Assembly: GCA_964598565.1 (NCBI GenBank)
Contig: CAZRCG010000002.1
Span: forward strand, 248,001-312,000
DNA: 64,000 nt
Direction: 5' to 3'
From: CAZRCG01 sp964598565
GTDB lineage: Bacteria; Bdellovibrionota; UBA2394
Each line of letters opens with the position of its first letter. Position 1 is the stretch's first letter. Below are positions 26,013 to 35,595 of this stretch, in pieces. The notes beneath the pieces are model-generated. The model saw only the letters and a program-made list of their open reading frames with translations. It was not told the DNA's origin and did not search any database. Both the position numbers and the translations under genes were made by a program.

Positions 26013-29000
26013 CCATCGCGCCGCAAACTTTCGATGCACCTCCATGAAGTTGCTTTTTAAGAGTCTTATCAAAAAAGGCGACGTAACGATCGAGATTTTG
26101 CTTCGGCGTGGTGGCCGTCTTTCCTTGTTTGAAGCGACGTGCTTCTTTCACCGATTGCGGTACATCGTTCACGAGCGCCAGTTGAAACGAAGTTCTTAAA
26201 TCATTTAAGTCCCCCAGCGGATAAATATTATCGCCAGGAAAACGATACCCAATCAGCTGGTAAAACGCCTCTTCTGTCGTATGACCTTCTTTCGTCGAAC
26301 GGGTGATTAGCTTCTGATACCAAGATCTTGGATGCGCGGCTAAGAAATCACGGACCATGAAATCTTCCAAATCTTGAAGAATGAGTTTCATCTTCTGAAA
26401 AGTCTCATCCGATACACCTGCAATCAGCGGCTTCAAGGCAGCCCGACTGCCCACGCCCCCATAAGGGTCAAATCCAAGTTCATCGATGAGTTCATATAAA
26501 GTCTCTGTCGCCATCTGTACATCTCGAGAGCTGCCTTGCGTTATATAGTGCTTGGCTGATTTTGACTTAGGCGCTGGACTCAAGAAAATACGTTCCAAAA
26601 CTCGAGACGCAAGCAACATATAGATTCTTGCAATTTCCGATCGCACGGTTGTAAGAGGTTCATCTTTTTTGGTATCTCCACGAAACGAAACAAATCCGCC
26701 AGCTCCATTTGATATCGACGTCGAGAGCATATCTTTAAAGCGATAGCCTAAACGAACACTGGCAAATGCATGCCCGAACTCGTGCAAACCGGTTAAGGCT
26801 CGATCTTCACTCACATCCCCAAAAGCGCGAAGGCTGGGAAAGTTGACCTCCTGCCGACCCCGGTAAATTTCGCGAGCTTTCGCAGGCGTATCGGGCACTT
26901 CACTCGTAACGTGAATCACAAATTCTTGACCCTGGGGAATATAATCAAAGTTGAGTCGCACAGGCTTCGACATATAGGGCTCCTCTCGTGGCAGCCGACT
27001 CAGCGCCAGCACGACGTGCCGGCCTACCCATCGCTTAGCCGTGGTTATAGCACCGCCCGGCCCCTCCGAAGGAACAATCGACTCTGAATAGAGAAAATTT
27101 TTGTAGGCCTCACTAAAGTCAATACGAACCCCGCTAATATCTTGGCCCTTAAAGTCCCCCGAGCGAGAGACCATAAGACTAGCGGCCTCGGCAGTGGCCG
27201 TACGAGAGACAATCATCATAAACTCCTTCTGAGAAGGAACAGGCACTACCTCTATTAACGGCAAGACCCTACGCACAGTTTCATCCCTAAAGTTTCGTGC
27301 CAAGATATCTCGACGATCCGACAAATTTTTAGAAATCAACTCGAGAGCACGCTGAAGATCTTCAATACTTGTAAGACGCGGGTCGGCAGAAAAACCAAAA
27401 TCCACATTGCCCAGGTTTAAAGTCAGCGCAATAAACGCCGAACGTAAATCTACTCGCGCATGCTGATCGTCGCCTCGGCTGGTACTCGCCGAACTAAGTA
27501 CACCCTCACTCAAAAGTGTATTGATGGCCCCCATGATAGGCCGGTTCACCGCGTGACCATCTTCATCGAGTTCACTGAGCTTATCGAGCTCATCTAAAAT
27601 AACGAGAAATTTACCTTCAGGCCCCTGCTCTTTCGCCTCTTGAATCTGACTCAATAGGTTTTTTGTAAACCGGGCCGCCGTCTCCGAATCATCGTCAGCA
27701 TAGTCTTTAAGGTTTAACTGCACGATGGGTATTTTTAAATAGGTCGCACAAAACTTAAAAATCGATGTCTTTCCTACGCCAGTGAAACTCATAAGTGCAA
27801 GCGCGCTTGGTTCTCGGTCGGCCGGTGCACTGGCGCTCATATACTTTAGAAACTCGCCGGCTACTCGCTCGGCCAAGGAGCCCAAGCCTTGAAATTCATT
27901 TTGAAGGGCTTCACTAAGTCCGTTTACGCGCTCCCCAAGAGCCGAAAAGCGAACCGCCTGAATTTCTCGTTTCAGTGGGCGCGTGCGAACGCGGGGTGGG
28001 CTCTGCTTCAGAGCAACGTCGACATCCGACATATTTTCTTTAGGAACACGTAAGACACGCGATCGAGGATCATACTCTAAGGCGACGGCGAAGCTATCGG
28101 CTGGAGAAAATCCTTTGCCTGCCGCTTTAAAGGTTTGAACGCGCACTTCAATAGCAGGGGCTTCACCGGCCTTATAAGAAAACGTAAGGTGCCGTGGGCG
28201 CCCCATCATGGCGGCGGTCTGTACGGATGCCAAATCTTTTGGTACAACTTGTAGGCCGCGCAACATCAGCGAGCCCATCAAGTCCTTAATACGCGCTACC
28301 GTCTCCCGGGCCCCCGAACCGGGGACTAATGCGTAGGTCATGAAGAAATCGACCATCGAATCTTCCACCTCAACATTGAAGAAAGCCTCTTGTTCTCTGT
28401 GGGACGCGACGGCCTTCTCGATCTCAAGTAAAATAAGACGACGATATTCATCGGCCGACAGAGGCTTCATGAATAACAGGTCTGGAGCCATCCGTCCGAC
28501 GATATGGTCTTTAAACTGACGGCTCAAGACCTCGTAGCGCCGAGTAGGTCCCTCCGTTAGCCAATAATCAAACTTCGCCCAATCGTCGATAGTCATCTCA
28601 TAGCGATTCTTGGGACTCAGCCCCTGCGCCGTGTGATAGTCGATCAAAATGCGACTGTCTAGATTCGTGGCTGTTATGACAAACAAATGAGATCCGTTCC
28701 CCATAAAACTGCCGTCATCGTCAATAAGATCACCATTGTTTAACAACTCTGCCACCTGGGGGGTCAAAGAAGAGTCTGCCTCGATGGCACCTTCTAAATT
28801 TGTCGATGCCCCCACAGGTTTATCAAATTCATTGACGAACAGAATAGTCGGCCAAACGTTATCATCAAGTCGCTGCAATAAATCCATGGGTAAGAATGCT
28901 GCATGTTGAGCATCAACATGAATAATGTTTACTCCAAGACTTTCTAATAAATCGATGAGTTCATTTTTTCCCGATCCTGACATACCCTGAAGGTGCGCCG

Positions 29001-29394
29001 CATAGGGCTTGCCCCTATGTTGACGAAAGTGTCGCAGATACGCTGACAGCTTCTCACAAAGAGGCTCAATCACTCTCGATTGCCCAATAAGCGACTCTTC
29101 CGCTTGTCGTTTAAATGTTTCTATGCGAGCGAGCAAGGCTCGTTCTTCATCGTTCCCAAAGCGTGTCTCCAATGACTTCCTAATGCTAAACGTCCCGCGA
29201 TTAAACGCAGATGCGGCAGCCCCCGCTGACGATGCAGATTTAGATGCTGCAGAGTTGGATGATGCCGAACCGACCGATGCCGGTTTCTTTTCTGCTATAT
29301 TCCCAGCTGTATTCTCAGCCTGAACGAAATTGCCGAACACACTATAAGACACCAACGCAGCAATGAGCCACGTTCCACACGAACGAAATGTCAA
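25957..29394 (-). CDS. Exported double AAA+ / M41 metalloprotease fusion
   Basis: 1145 residues. A Sec-type signal peptide (about 1-26, likely cut after VQA) is followed by an Ala/Ser-rich linker. The first AAA+ module is Clp-like: SLIGQSRVIEPLCEKL, a Walker A variant GMSGSGKN at 137-144, and Walker B ILFVNEFDK with Asn for the usual Asp. The second has TGVGKTSIF near 538-546 and a normal Walker B VILDELDKL at about 598-606. The C-terminal part is FtsH-like peptidase M41: HEFGHAF at 871-877, and 83 residues on SSRDVQMATETLYELIDELGF with the third zinc ligand Asp about 958. FtsH has one AAA module and membrane helices, so this architecture is unusual. The start is TTG with GGGAGGG upstream. 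Confidence 0.88.
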   Translation of the reverse strand: MTFRSCGTWLIAALVSYSVFGNFVQAENTAGNIAEKKPASVGSASSNSAASKSASSAGAAASAFNRGTFSIRKSLETRFGNDEERALLARIETFKRQAEESLIGQSRVIEPLCEKLSAYLRHFRQHRGKPYAAHLQGMSGSGKNELIDLLESLGVNIIHVDAQHAAFLPMDLLQRLDDNVWPTILFVNEFDKPVGASTNLEGAIEADSSLTPQVAELLNNGDLIDDDGSFMGNGSHLFVITATNLDSRILIDYHTAQGLSPKNRYEMTIDDWAKFDYWLTEGPTRRYEVLSRQFKDHIVGRMAPDLLFMKPLSADEYRRLILLEIEKAVASHREQEAFFNVEVEDSMVDFFMTYALVPGSGARETVARIKDLMGSLMLRGLQVVPKDLASVQTAAMMGRPRHLTFSYKAGEAPAIEVRVQTFKAAGKGFSPADSFAVALEYDPRSRVLRVPKENMSDVDVALKQSPPRVRTRPLKREIQAVRFSALGERVNGLSEALQNEFQGLGSLAERVAGEFLKYMSASAPADREPSALALMSFTGVGKTSIFKFCATYLKIPIVQLNLKDYADDDSETAARFTKNLLSQIQEAKEQGPEGKFLVILDELDKLSELDEDGHAVNRPIMGAINTLLSEGVLSSASTSRGDDQHARVDLRSAFIALTLNLGNVDFGFSADPRLTSIEDLQRALELISKNLSDRRDILARNFRDETVRRVLPLIEVVPVPSQKEFMMIVSRTATAEAASLMVSRSGDFKGQDISGVRIDFSEAYKNFLYSESIVPSEGPGGAITTAKRWVGRHVVLALSRLPREEPYMSKPVRLNFDYIPQGQEFVIHVTSEVPDTPAKAREIYRGRQEVNFPSLRAFGDVSEDRALTGLHEFGHAFASVRLGYRFKDMLSTSISNGAGGFVSFRGDTKKDEPLTTVRSEIARIYMLLASRVLERIFLSPAPKSKSAKHYITQGSSRDVQMATETLYELIDELGFDPYGGVGSRAALKPLIAGVSDETFQKMKLILQDLEDFMVRDFLAAHPRSWYQKLITRSTKEGHTTEEAFYQLIGYRFPGDNIYPLGDLNDLRTSFQLALVNDVPQSVKEARRFKQGKTATTPKQNLDRYVAFFDKTLKKQLHGGASKVCGAMVSGLSTKKEARKGAKKKR

Positions 29395-29622
29395 GAGACG
29401 CCCTCCCCCAAAAAATATCGAAAATTAAACTAGGACATTGCCCTAAACCCAAAAAAACTAAACCCAGAAAACAATCAAACGAAATGCGTTTCGAAAGTCA
29501 AACAGTCTCAGCGATGGGAAGAAAGAGAGTTGCGTGTGAGGAAATTGGGGGGTGAGTTACAAGCAAACCGTTTTAACGCTTTGCTTACATTGAAATCGCA
29601 AACAACCGGTGCGGGATTCAGA
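29395..29622. other. Intergenic region upstream of the AAA-M41 gene
   Basis: 228 bases. Near the gene is GGGGGAGGG serving its TTG start, and an AT-rich stretch with two CTAAACCCA copies (29443 and 29458). No clear promoter or terminator was resolved in the rest. Confidence 0.4.
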
Positions 29623-29817
29623 TCACCGTGATCTTTCAATCCAATCCTTCAATAAAAGGGCTTTCTCACGCGGAATTTGCTTCGGATTATTTCTCCATAC
29701 TTCAAACATAAGCTGTCGAAAACCATCCAACCATTCGATTGTTTGCTCGGCCGTGAGTATGGGGAGATCTCCCCAATTCTCTGAAAGTTTATCTCTGTTT
29801 TTTGAGTTCTTTGGCAT
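29623..29817 (-). CDS. Small partner protein of a nucleotidyltransferase
   Basis: 64 residues with a helical middle (LTAEQTIEWLDGFRQLMFEVW) and a basic end. It overlaps the nucleotidyltransferase gene by 29 bases and is probably coupled to it. Small helical proteins of this kind accompany AbiEii-like or MNT-like enzymes in candidate toxin-antitoxin pairs. No family is recognised with certainty. Confidence 0.55.
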   Translation of the reverse strand: MPKNSKNRDKLSENWGDLPILTAEQTIEWLDGFRQLMFEVWRNNPKQIPREKALLLKDWIERSR

Positions 29818-30271
29818 CGAAGATATCTTTATCTCTTCCGGCTATCAGTTTAATTTGTATTAAATCTTTTTTTCCCAATACGCGAATTTTGAATCCAAAG
29901 GCAGCTGTATCAAGCCTTCTGCGCCACAAATCTTTGAACGGCTTGGGTTCTCTGACGAAGACATCGATAAGCTCAAATGGATTCTTGGGATTGAGAAAAG
30001 AAAAGACCATCATACCTTTGTCTCTAATCCACTCTTTTCTCTTGTCCAAGTTCGCTAAATCAGTAGGGTCCACCGGAAGTCGAGATTTATAGCCAAGATC
30101 GCGCATCATTTTAACGAACGCCAAAATATTTTTAGACTCGAGTTGCACAATGAGATCTAAATCCACGGTTGACCGCTGAACTTTATGAAAATTGACTGCA
30201 AATCCGCCCGCCACAAGGTAACGAATCTTTCGCTTTTCAAGTTCCTGAAAAATTTTGCGATAAGGTACCAC
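29789..30271 (-). CDS. Nucleotidyltransferase-fold protein (AbiEii/MNT-like)
   Basis: 160 residues. The NTase core is GGFAVNFHKVQRSTVDLDLIVQ, with the D-x-D metal ligands, and a later KKDLIQIKLIAGRDKDIFDAKEL segment conserved in related NTases. The reaction is unknown, perhaps NMP transfer to protein or RNA. The start is a GTG at 30271 with a weak AAGAAG region before it. Together with the 64-residue partner it is a candidate toxin-antitoxin module, the second NTase pair in the window. Confidence 0.7.
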   Translation of the reverse strand: MVPYRKIFQELEKRKIRYLVAGGFAVNFHKVQRSTVDLDLIVQLESKNILAFVKMMRDLGYKSRLPVDPTDLANLDKRKEWIRDKGMMVFSFLNPKNPFELIDVFVREPKPFKDLWRRRLDTAAFGFKIRVLGKKDLIQIKLIAGRDKDIFDAKELKKQR

Positions 30272-30338
30272 TAAAATCTAGCTTCTTCGACTTTGGATGG
30301 CGCGACAAGAGACAACTAGAAAGTCTCCCGATAATAAT

Positions 30339-31139
30339 CTAACGCCGCCCTCCCAGAGCCGACGGATAGCGTCGATTCATCCACCAAATCGCCCCCGCCA
30401 CAACTACCATGATCGCCGATATAAAAGTCGATGTGGATAGCCACTCGTTCTCATACAGATCGCCGAAGGTAACAAATCCGCGAGCAAAGTCCCCTCGATA
30501 CGCTTCGACTACGCCGCGCAAAATGGCGTACAAAAATAAATAGAAAGCAAAGAGGGAGCCTCTTGCCAGTTTTCTCCGCTCCGCAAGCAATAGCAGTCCA
30601 ATGATGCCGAGATTACCGACCACTTCGTAAAGCTGCGTGGGATGCAAAGGAATATTAAGAGGAGCCAAACCCGCCGGATTCGAAAACGTAATGGCCCAAG
30701 GTAAATCACATTGCTTACCAAAACAGCATCCTGCAAATACGCAACCTACGCGACCAAAGGCGTGCCCCAACGCCACCGCCGGGGCCAAAATATCTGCGAT
30801 CGACCAAAAAGGCACCATTTTACGCCGGCAATAAATCAGCGTGGCCAAAATTGCCACGATAAGACCCCCATAAAAAACCATGCCCCCATTCCAAATTTCA
30901 AAAAATCGAAACGAAAAGAGATCGTCTAACGATTCCTCAACCAGCAGAAACGTAGCGCGGCCCCCAATAATGCCCCCAATGATATAAACCCATGACAAAT
31001 CGCCAATAAAGTTTGGATCCACCCCGTAGCGAGGCGCTCGCTTAGCCCCCCACATCGTGGCGGCCAAAAAGCCAAGAGCCATCATGAGACCATAAGAATA
31101 AAGACGCAGTGGGCCGAACTCCAAAAGAACAGGGTACAT
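30339..31139 (-). CDS. lgt: Prolipoprotein diacylglyceryl transferase
   Basis: 266 residues, about seven membrane spans. It transfers diacylglycerol from phosphatidylglycerol to the lipobox Cys of prolipoproteins. Signature segments: GGRATFLLVEE, WNGGMVFYGGLI, GHAFGRVGCVFAGCCFG with the essential Arg, and LHPTQLYE. ATG after GGAA; an in-frame TTG two codons earlier is less likely. This enzyme would process the lipoproteins coded elsewhere in the window. It is divergent from the YD-repeat gene. Confidence 0.96.
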   Translation of the reverse strand: MYPVLLEFGPLRLYSYGLMMALGFLAATMWGAKRAPRYGVDPNFIGDLSWVYIIGGIIGGRATFLLVEESLDDLFSFRFFEIWNGGMVFYGGLIVAILATLIYCRRKMVPFWSIADILAPAVALGHAFGRVGCVFAGCCFGKQCDLPWAITFSNPAGLAPLNIPLHPTQLYEVVGNLGIIGLLLLAERRKLARGSLFAFYLFLYAILRGVVEAYRGDFARGFVTFGDLYENEWLSTSTFISAIMVVVAGAIWWMNRRYPSALGGRR

Positions 31140-31182
31140 TTCCAATGAAATATAACGTACTTTAATAGAAGAGGGAATCTAA

Positions 31183-32973
31183 ATGCAGGTAATCAAATAT
31201 TTTCATCGTCAACTCTACGCAGTGAAGCAGTTGCTTTTGGTCATATCGACCTGCGGCGGTCTTTCGTTGCTTGCTCAAGGCGACGAACCTGAGAAGCTCA
31301 CCGTTCAGGTAAATAAACGAACCCTGAACCTTTTTATACCTGTCGAACATATGGTACTGCCCTGCTTTATTCCTATTGAAGTTCGATCGAATTACAATTC
31401 GTATGCCAACGATTCGAGCTTATTTGGCGCTCGATGGTCCTTTAACTATAGCACTCGGGTTCGCATTCAAGGTTCTACAATTTCTGTGATTGAGGGAGAC
31501 GGCTTCGAAAGTGCCTATGCCAAAGAAAAAACTCTTGAAGAAGCTAAGCAGAAACAGATTGAAGCGCTCATGATCGCTCGAAAAAAAGTCGATGTGAAAG
31601 CGGGCGGACTAAAGAGTGAGTCCACCTATCGTGAATTTAAAGAGCGCTTAGAACGAGAAGCCCCCTTTCGAGAAGAGCAAGCTAAGAAACTCTTGCCGGC
31701 TCCCACTAAACCCGCTCCCGGCATCTATTATACTTACTCGCGAAGTCCCTCTACACTTGAGATTAAAGCCAATGGCACTTTTCTGCGTCGATACCCCAAT
31801 GGGTCCACAGAAAGCTTCAATACCGATGGTGCGTTACTTCAAGTTGCCGATCGACATGGAAATAAAATTGATTTCGCGTATCTAGGAAAACGACTCGCCA
31901 AAATTAATGATTCCTGTGGACGATCTCTCACGTTTTCTTATTCTCCCAATAAGGCCCAAGAAGATCTCATTGTCACTGTTCGTGATTCTCTCAATCGCAG
32001 TGTGCACTATACGTATCATCCCGATCGAATGTTGAAATCGTTTAAGTCGATTCGAGGGGAGCTTTTTGAATTTGAATACGACAAACAGGGTTTCATGACT
32101 CTCTACTCCCGCACTCTACCTTCTAAGAAAAAAGATTTTATACGCATCGTTTATTCAACCAAATTTGAAGTGGAGAAAGAAATTCATTCGTCGGGTGAAG
32201 AGATTCTGTATAAACGCACCTTTGTGGCAAACAACCAGAGTCATTCTGTCTCTGATGTCACAAAAAAGCGAGACGGTAAAATTGCCTCACGAGAAGTGAT
32301 TGAAAGTAAGACCAAAGAATTTGAGGTTGTCACTCGCTACAACGCCGCAGGACAACAAACCGCCAAAGAAACTAAGAAATTTTCAGCGATCACGGGATAT
32401 CCTGAATCTAAGCTCGACCAAAATGGTGCTGGCGAACTCACGACCTATGATCCCACTACCGGCAACCTCATACGACGAGAACTCGTTCCTCAAGGGGTCG
32501 TGCTCACGTATACCTATGATGCTGCCTGCAATCAGGTGACCTCTATTAAAACTCAGCAAGGCCCTAAGACAATCGGCGAATCGCGTTTTAAGTTTGATAA
32601 GAACTGCAGCCTCATCCACGCTGCCGATACAGCGAACAATCAAGCTCGCCTAGATATTTCTGTTGAGTGGGGTAAGCAGGGCCGCATTACCTTTCTAAGA
32701 GACAAAGCTTCGAAACGCGATATCGCGTTTACCTACTGGAAGTACGGCAAACCCGACTCGATTACTCTACGAGATACGGGCGCTCTTATCGTAAAATATT
32801 CACCTCTCGGCGATATTGAAAACGTCGATACCAAAGCTCATGGTGCCGGCGTCAAACGATACGAGAAGATGGACCAGGCGATAGCCAATGGCCTTATACT
32901 CAATGAGGTTAAAGCCGCTTTAGATGATCTTTTAGGATTCATCCGGCCCACGGGCGTCAATGTAGGGCTCTAA
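31183..32973 (+). CDS. Exported RHS/YD-repeat-type protein
   Basis: 596 residues. The signal peptide is near 1-32. The N-terminal region (PVEHMVLPCFIPIEVRSNYNS, LFGARWSFNYST) resembles the DUF6531-like start of RHS proteins. Then come repeats with Y-D-x-x-G-x-x style: FEYDKQGFMTLY, TRYNAAGQQTAKE, TTYDPTTGNLI, YTYDAACNQV. A Lys/Glu-rich helical insert at about 115-165 separates the two parts. The C-terminus is short, with no recognisable toxin domain, and it lacks the long shell typical of full RHS. GAAGAGGG precedes the ATG. Confidence 0.75.
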   Translation: MQVIKYFHRQLYAVKQLLLVISTCGGLSLLAQGDEPEKLTVQVNKRTLNLFIPVEHMVLPCFIPIEVRSNYNSYANDSSLFGARWSFNYSTRVRIQGSTISVIEGDGFESAYAKEKTLEEAKQKQIEALMIARKKVDVKAGGLKSESTYREFKERLEREAPFREEQAKKLLPAPTKPAPGIYYTYSRSPSTLEIKANGTFLRRYPNGSTESFNTDGALLQVADRHGNKIDFAYLGKRLAKINDSCGRSLTFSYSPNKAQEDLIVTVRDSLNRSVHYTYHPDRMLKSFKSIRGELFEFEYDKQGFMTLYSRTLPSKKKDFIRIVYSTKFEVEKEIHSSGEEILYKRTFVANNQSHSVSDVTKKRDGKIASREVIESKTKEFEVVTRYNAAGQQTAKETKKFSAITGYPESKLDQNGAGELTTYDPTTGNLIRRELVPQGVVLTYTYDAACNQVTSIKTQQGPKTIGESRFKFDKNCSLIHAADTANNQARLDISVEWGKQGRITFLRDKASKRDIAFTYWKYGKPDSITLRDTGALIVKYSPLGDIENVDTKAHGAGVKRYEKMDQAIANGLILNEVKAALDDLLGFIRPTGVNVGL

Positions 32974-32996
32974 GTTTGCAAGCCAATACTGAATAA

Positions 32997-33029
32997 CATC
33001 TGTAATAATTCGTCGAATCATTACAGATG
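32997..33029. terminator. Hairpin between convergent genes
   Basis: CATCTGTAAT (32997-33006) pairs perfectly with ATTACAGATG (33020-33029) around a 13-base loop. It lies in the 59-base gap between the convergent YD-repeat and exported caspase-like genes, so it may serve both strands. No strong T-run follows on either side. Confidence 0.55.
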
Positions 33030-33032
33030 GCT

Positions 33033-35489
33033 TTAATACATCATCTTCTCAGCTGGCAGAAACGAATCGCTGCGATGTCGCTCGTGAAAAAATCCTCCCT
33101 CGAGGTTGATACCAAATTTAAAAACGATTTCCCAAATGCGACTATACATCGAAAATACTCGATGCCCCAAAGTTTCGGCCATCTCTCCTGAATCGACGGG
33201 CGCTGTTTCTGAAAAAATATCCACGCCATTTAAGGCGAGCATCTTCTCACGCTCCGATTTGAGAATTGACTGTAGCTCCCCTTCAAATGCCGCTTGCTGC
33301 TGCGGACTAATCAATGAAGAGTCCATAATCTGTCGATAGAGAGGCGTTATGCTTCCATCCAAGCCCATGATAATTCTTCGAGAAGAATCGATATGCCCTC
33401 CTTTGACGAGCAAAGATCGTCCTAAGGCGTTTATCAATTGATCTCCAGAATCTTTTTCAAAGTGAAATTCTTTGTAATCGGTGGGATTTTCCAAATTGCC
33501 ACCCACCAAGCATGAAACAATGACGATCTGGGCCTCTGGCGCAAAGGCCTCTTGTGCCATGGCCTGAATAGACGCCATTTCAGATTCTAAGAACGCCGCA
33601 TCAATGACCGATCGATCGGCTGCAGACATAATATCTTGCGTCGCCACCGGCAGAATCCGACCAGGTACTCCATGAGCCATGATTTTCAAATAGCGAATAG
33701 GGCCATACGTGCGAGCATGATCTCGAATACTCTCCAAAAACTTCTCTCGTGAGTCAAAAAAGGCTCCACGAACGCGGTCGGCGTACTTCTCTTGCTCTCG
33801 GCGATTCGCATAGTCACTTGAAAATGCATAATACAGCACATCATTCGAAGCAAATCCGTTCAGTAGCAGAGCGCTCTCCCCTTCGCGAAGCTCAGGCAAT
33901 GGCTTATTGTTTTTTGCCATTATAAAATCCGGATAGGTATAAGCGATCATGGCAAAAGTTCCGGCAGCGATCGCTTGATAAGTAAGATAAGCTGTTCCCT
34001 TCAAAGTAGTTCGCGCCCCCATCCAGAACGAAGAGGGCAAGGTTTTGATGCCACTATAGATATTTCCAAAAGATTGGGAGGGGGTAAAACGCTTAAAGCC
34101 CTTGATCTGCTTTTCTCCCCAAGAAGGTAACGCAGCTCGATAACTTTGAAAATTTTCCGATCGAGTGAGAACAGTCTCTTTGTAGTTTTTGGCTCTGAAT
34201 CCTTCGAGAATACCCATCATTATATAGACCATTCCCTGACGACGAATTTCGTTTTCATCGACAGGATGGCCAGTCTTTTTTTCGAGCTTCTCAGCAATCG
34301 ACTTTGCAAAGACAAACTGCCAGCTACCATACGAAACGCCTAAACCCAAAACCGCCTGAGAACTGCGCAATCTAAATTGCGCCATCTGTGATGCCACGCG
34401 AGACATCTCAAAGGTATGCCCAAACACACGTACGGTTGTTTCACTCGCCAGAGCTTTTAAACCCGGCGAGGGCAAAGCCGAAATCACCAAGAGGGCATCG
34501 ATTAATGTGCCTACAGAGATCAAGCCCGACACTCCTTCAAAACGATATCGATCGATAATTTGAATCAAACTTGAAATACCCACCGTAGCCTGACCCGCTT
34601 GCAAAGCGAATCGCCCCGCGTGCAGCGACCAAGATGCCGTTGCCGGTAGAGTCGCTGCGCAAAAACCGAGAGTGACCACAACGCAAACACCTTGAGCCGC
34701 GGTCAAAGCGGCCAGTGCCGCGACCGAGACCGTCTCGCGATTCACCCACGCACGACGAACACCCGTCACCGTCTCTCTATCCAAAATAGATGCCGATTCA
34801 GAGATGAAGAAACGCTTGAAAGCCTTTGGCTGAAGGCCTTCGCGCATGGAACCATCGAGCTTGACGAAAAGATCTACCCACTGAGCCGTCGTATCAAATC
34901 GCTCGACTCTTGCCTCGAGATATCGCAAGAAGACCGTGGCAAAATACGGTCGCCATTGTCGAAAGAGTATGAGTTGAGATGCAGTGGCAGTCTCTAGGTA
35001 AGACTTCAAATGTTTTAGGCACTCCAACATAGTTCTGTCGGATGCACGCAACAATTTGTTGAGTGAAATCGTGAAGGCTTGGCTTAGGGTTGTGATGGTA
35101 TCTTTCTTTGACTCCAGCAAGTTTCGACGAACAACCTCGGCGGTATGAATCCAAGAACCAATATAGTGAGCCTGCATCTCACGAGCCACTTCGACATTCT
35201 GATGAACGGCCACTTCATAGAATATGGCGGGAGATACGGCCGCCACCACTTCAGAAGGTGGCAACAGATCATGATTCTCTCGATCTACCACCCGACGAAG
35301 AAGGGCATCACGTTGTTCGTTCTGCTCCCACGACTCAAGAGCCTCCGTTATATCTTCTTGAGAATCTTTCGGAAAAACGTCTCGATGATTCTCTAGAATC
35401 TCTCTTGGATCGGAAAACAGAACCGTAGTCATGCACGTAAAACCAAAGACCCCCACGAGAGCCTTTAGCCCAAATCGATATCCCCCCAT
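33033..35489 (-). CDS. Exported protein with caspase-like (clan CD) C-terminal region
   Basis: 818 residues. The signal peptide is at about 1-26. The helical N-terminal half includes one or more hydrophobic segments (VSVAALAALTAAQGVCVVVTLGF near 250 and AIAAGTFAMIAYTY near 510). The C-terminal part has YLKIMAHGVPGRI with His at about 606 and AQIVIVSCLVGGNL with Cys at about 660. This hydrophobic strand-His-Gly plus strand-Cys pattern is that of clan CD peptidases (caspase, CHAT, clostripain). No family was recognised with confidence. GGAGGGA precedes the ATG. Confidence 0.55.
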   Translation of the reverse strand: MGGYRFGLKALVGVFGFTCMTTVLFSDPREILENHRDVFPKDSQEDITEALESWEQNEQRDALLRRVVDRENHDLLPPSEVVAAVSPAIFYEVAVHQNVEVAREMQAHYIGSWIHTAEVVRRNLLESKKDTITTLSQAFTISLNKLLRASDRTMLECLKHLKSYLETATASQLILFRQWRPYFATVFLRYLEARVERFDTTAQWVDLFVKLDGSMREGLQPKAFKRFFISESASILDRETVTGVRRAWVNRETVSVAALAALTAAQGVCVVVTLGFCAATLPATASWSLHAGRFALQAGQATVGISSLIQIIDRYRFEGVSGLISVGTLIDALLVISALPSPGLKALASETTVRVFGHTFEMSRVASQMAQFRLRSSQAVLGLGVSYGSWQFVFAKSIAEKLEKKTGHPVDENEIRRQGMVYIMMGILEGFRAKNYKETVLTRSENFQSYRAALPSWGEKQIKGFKRFTPSQSFGNIYSGIKTLPSSFWMGARTTLKGTAYLTYQAIAAGTFAMIAYTYPDFIMAKNNKPLPELREGESALLLNGFASNDVLYYAFSSDYANRREQEKYADRVRGAFFDSREKFLESIRDHARTYGPIRYLKIMAHGVPGRILPVATQDIMSAADRSVIDAAFLESEMASIQAMAQEAFAPEAQIVIVSCLVGGNLENPTDYKEFHFEKDSGDQLINALGRSLLVKGGHIDSSRRIIMGLDGSITPLYRQIMDSSLISPQQQAAFEGELQSILKSEREKMLALNGVDIFSETAPVDSGEMAETLGHRVFSMYSRIWEIVFKFGINLEGGFFHERHRSDSFLPAEKMMY

Positions 35490-35595
35490 TATTCAATCCC
35501 TCCACTCGTAGACTGACACGATGCGTCTAGAAATTGAAGAAAAAGAAAAGGGGGGCCGGAATATTAGATTTACGAGTTACTCGCCTACAACCGTC

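Noticed and set aside
29443..29466. Two copies of CTAAACCCA upstream of the AAA-M41 gene
   Set aside because: Only two short copies in AT-rich DNA; not enough to call a site.
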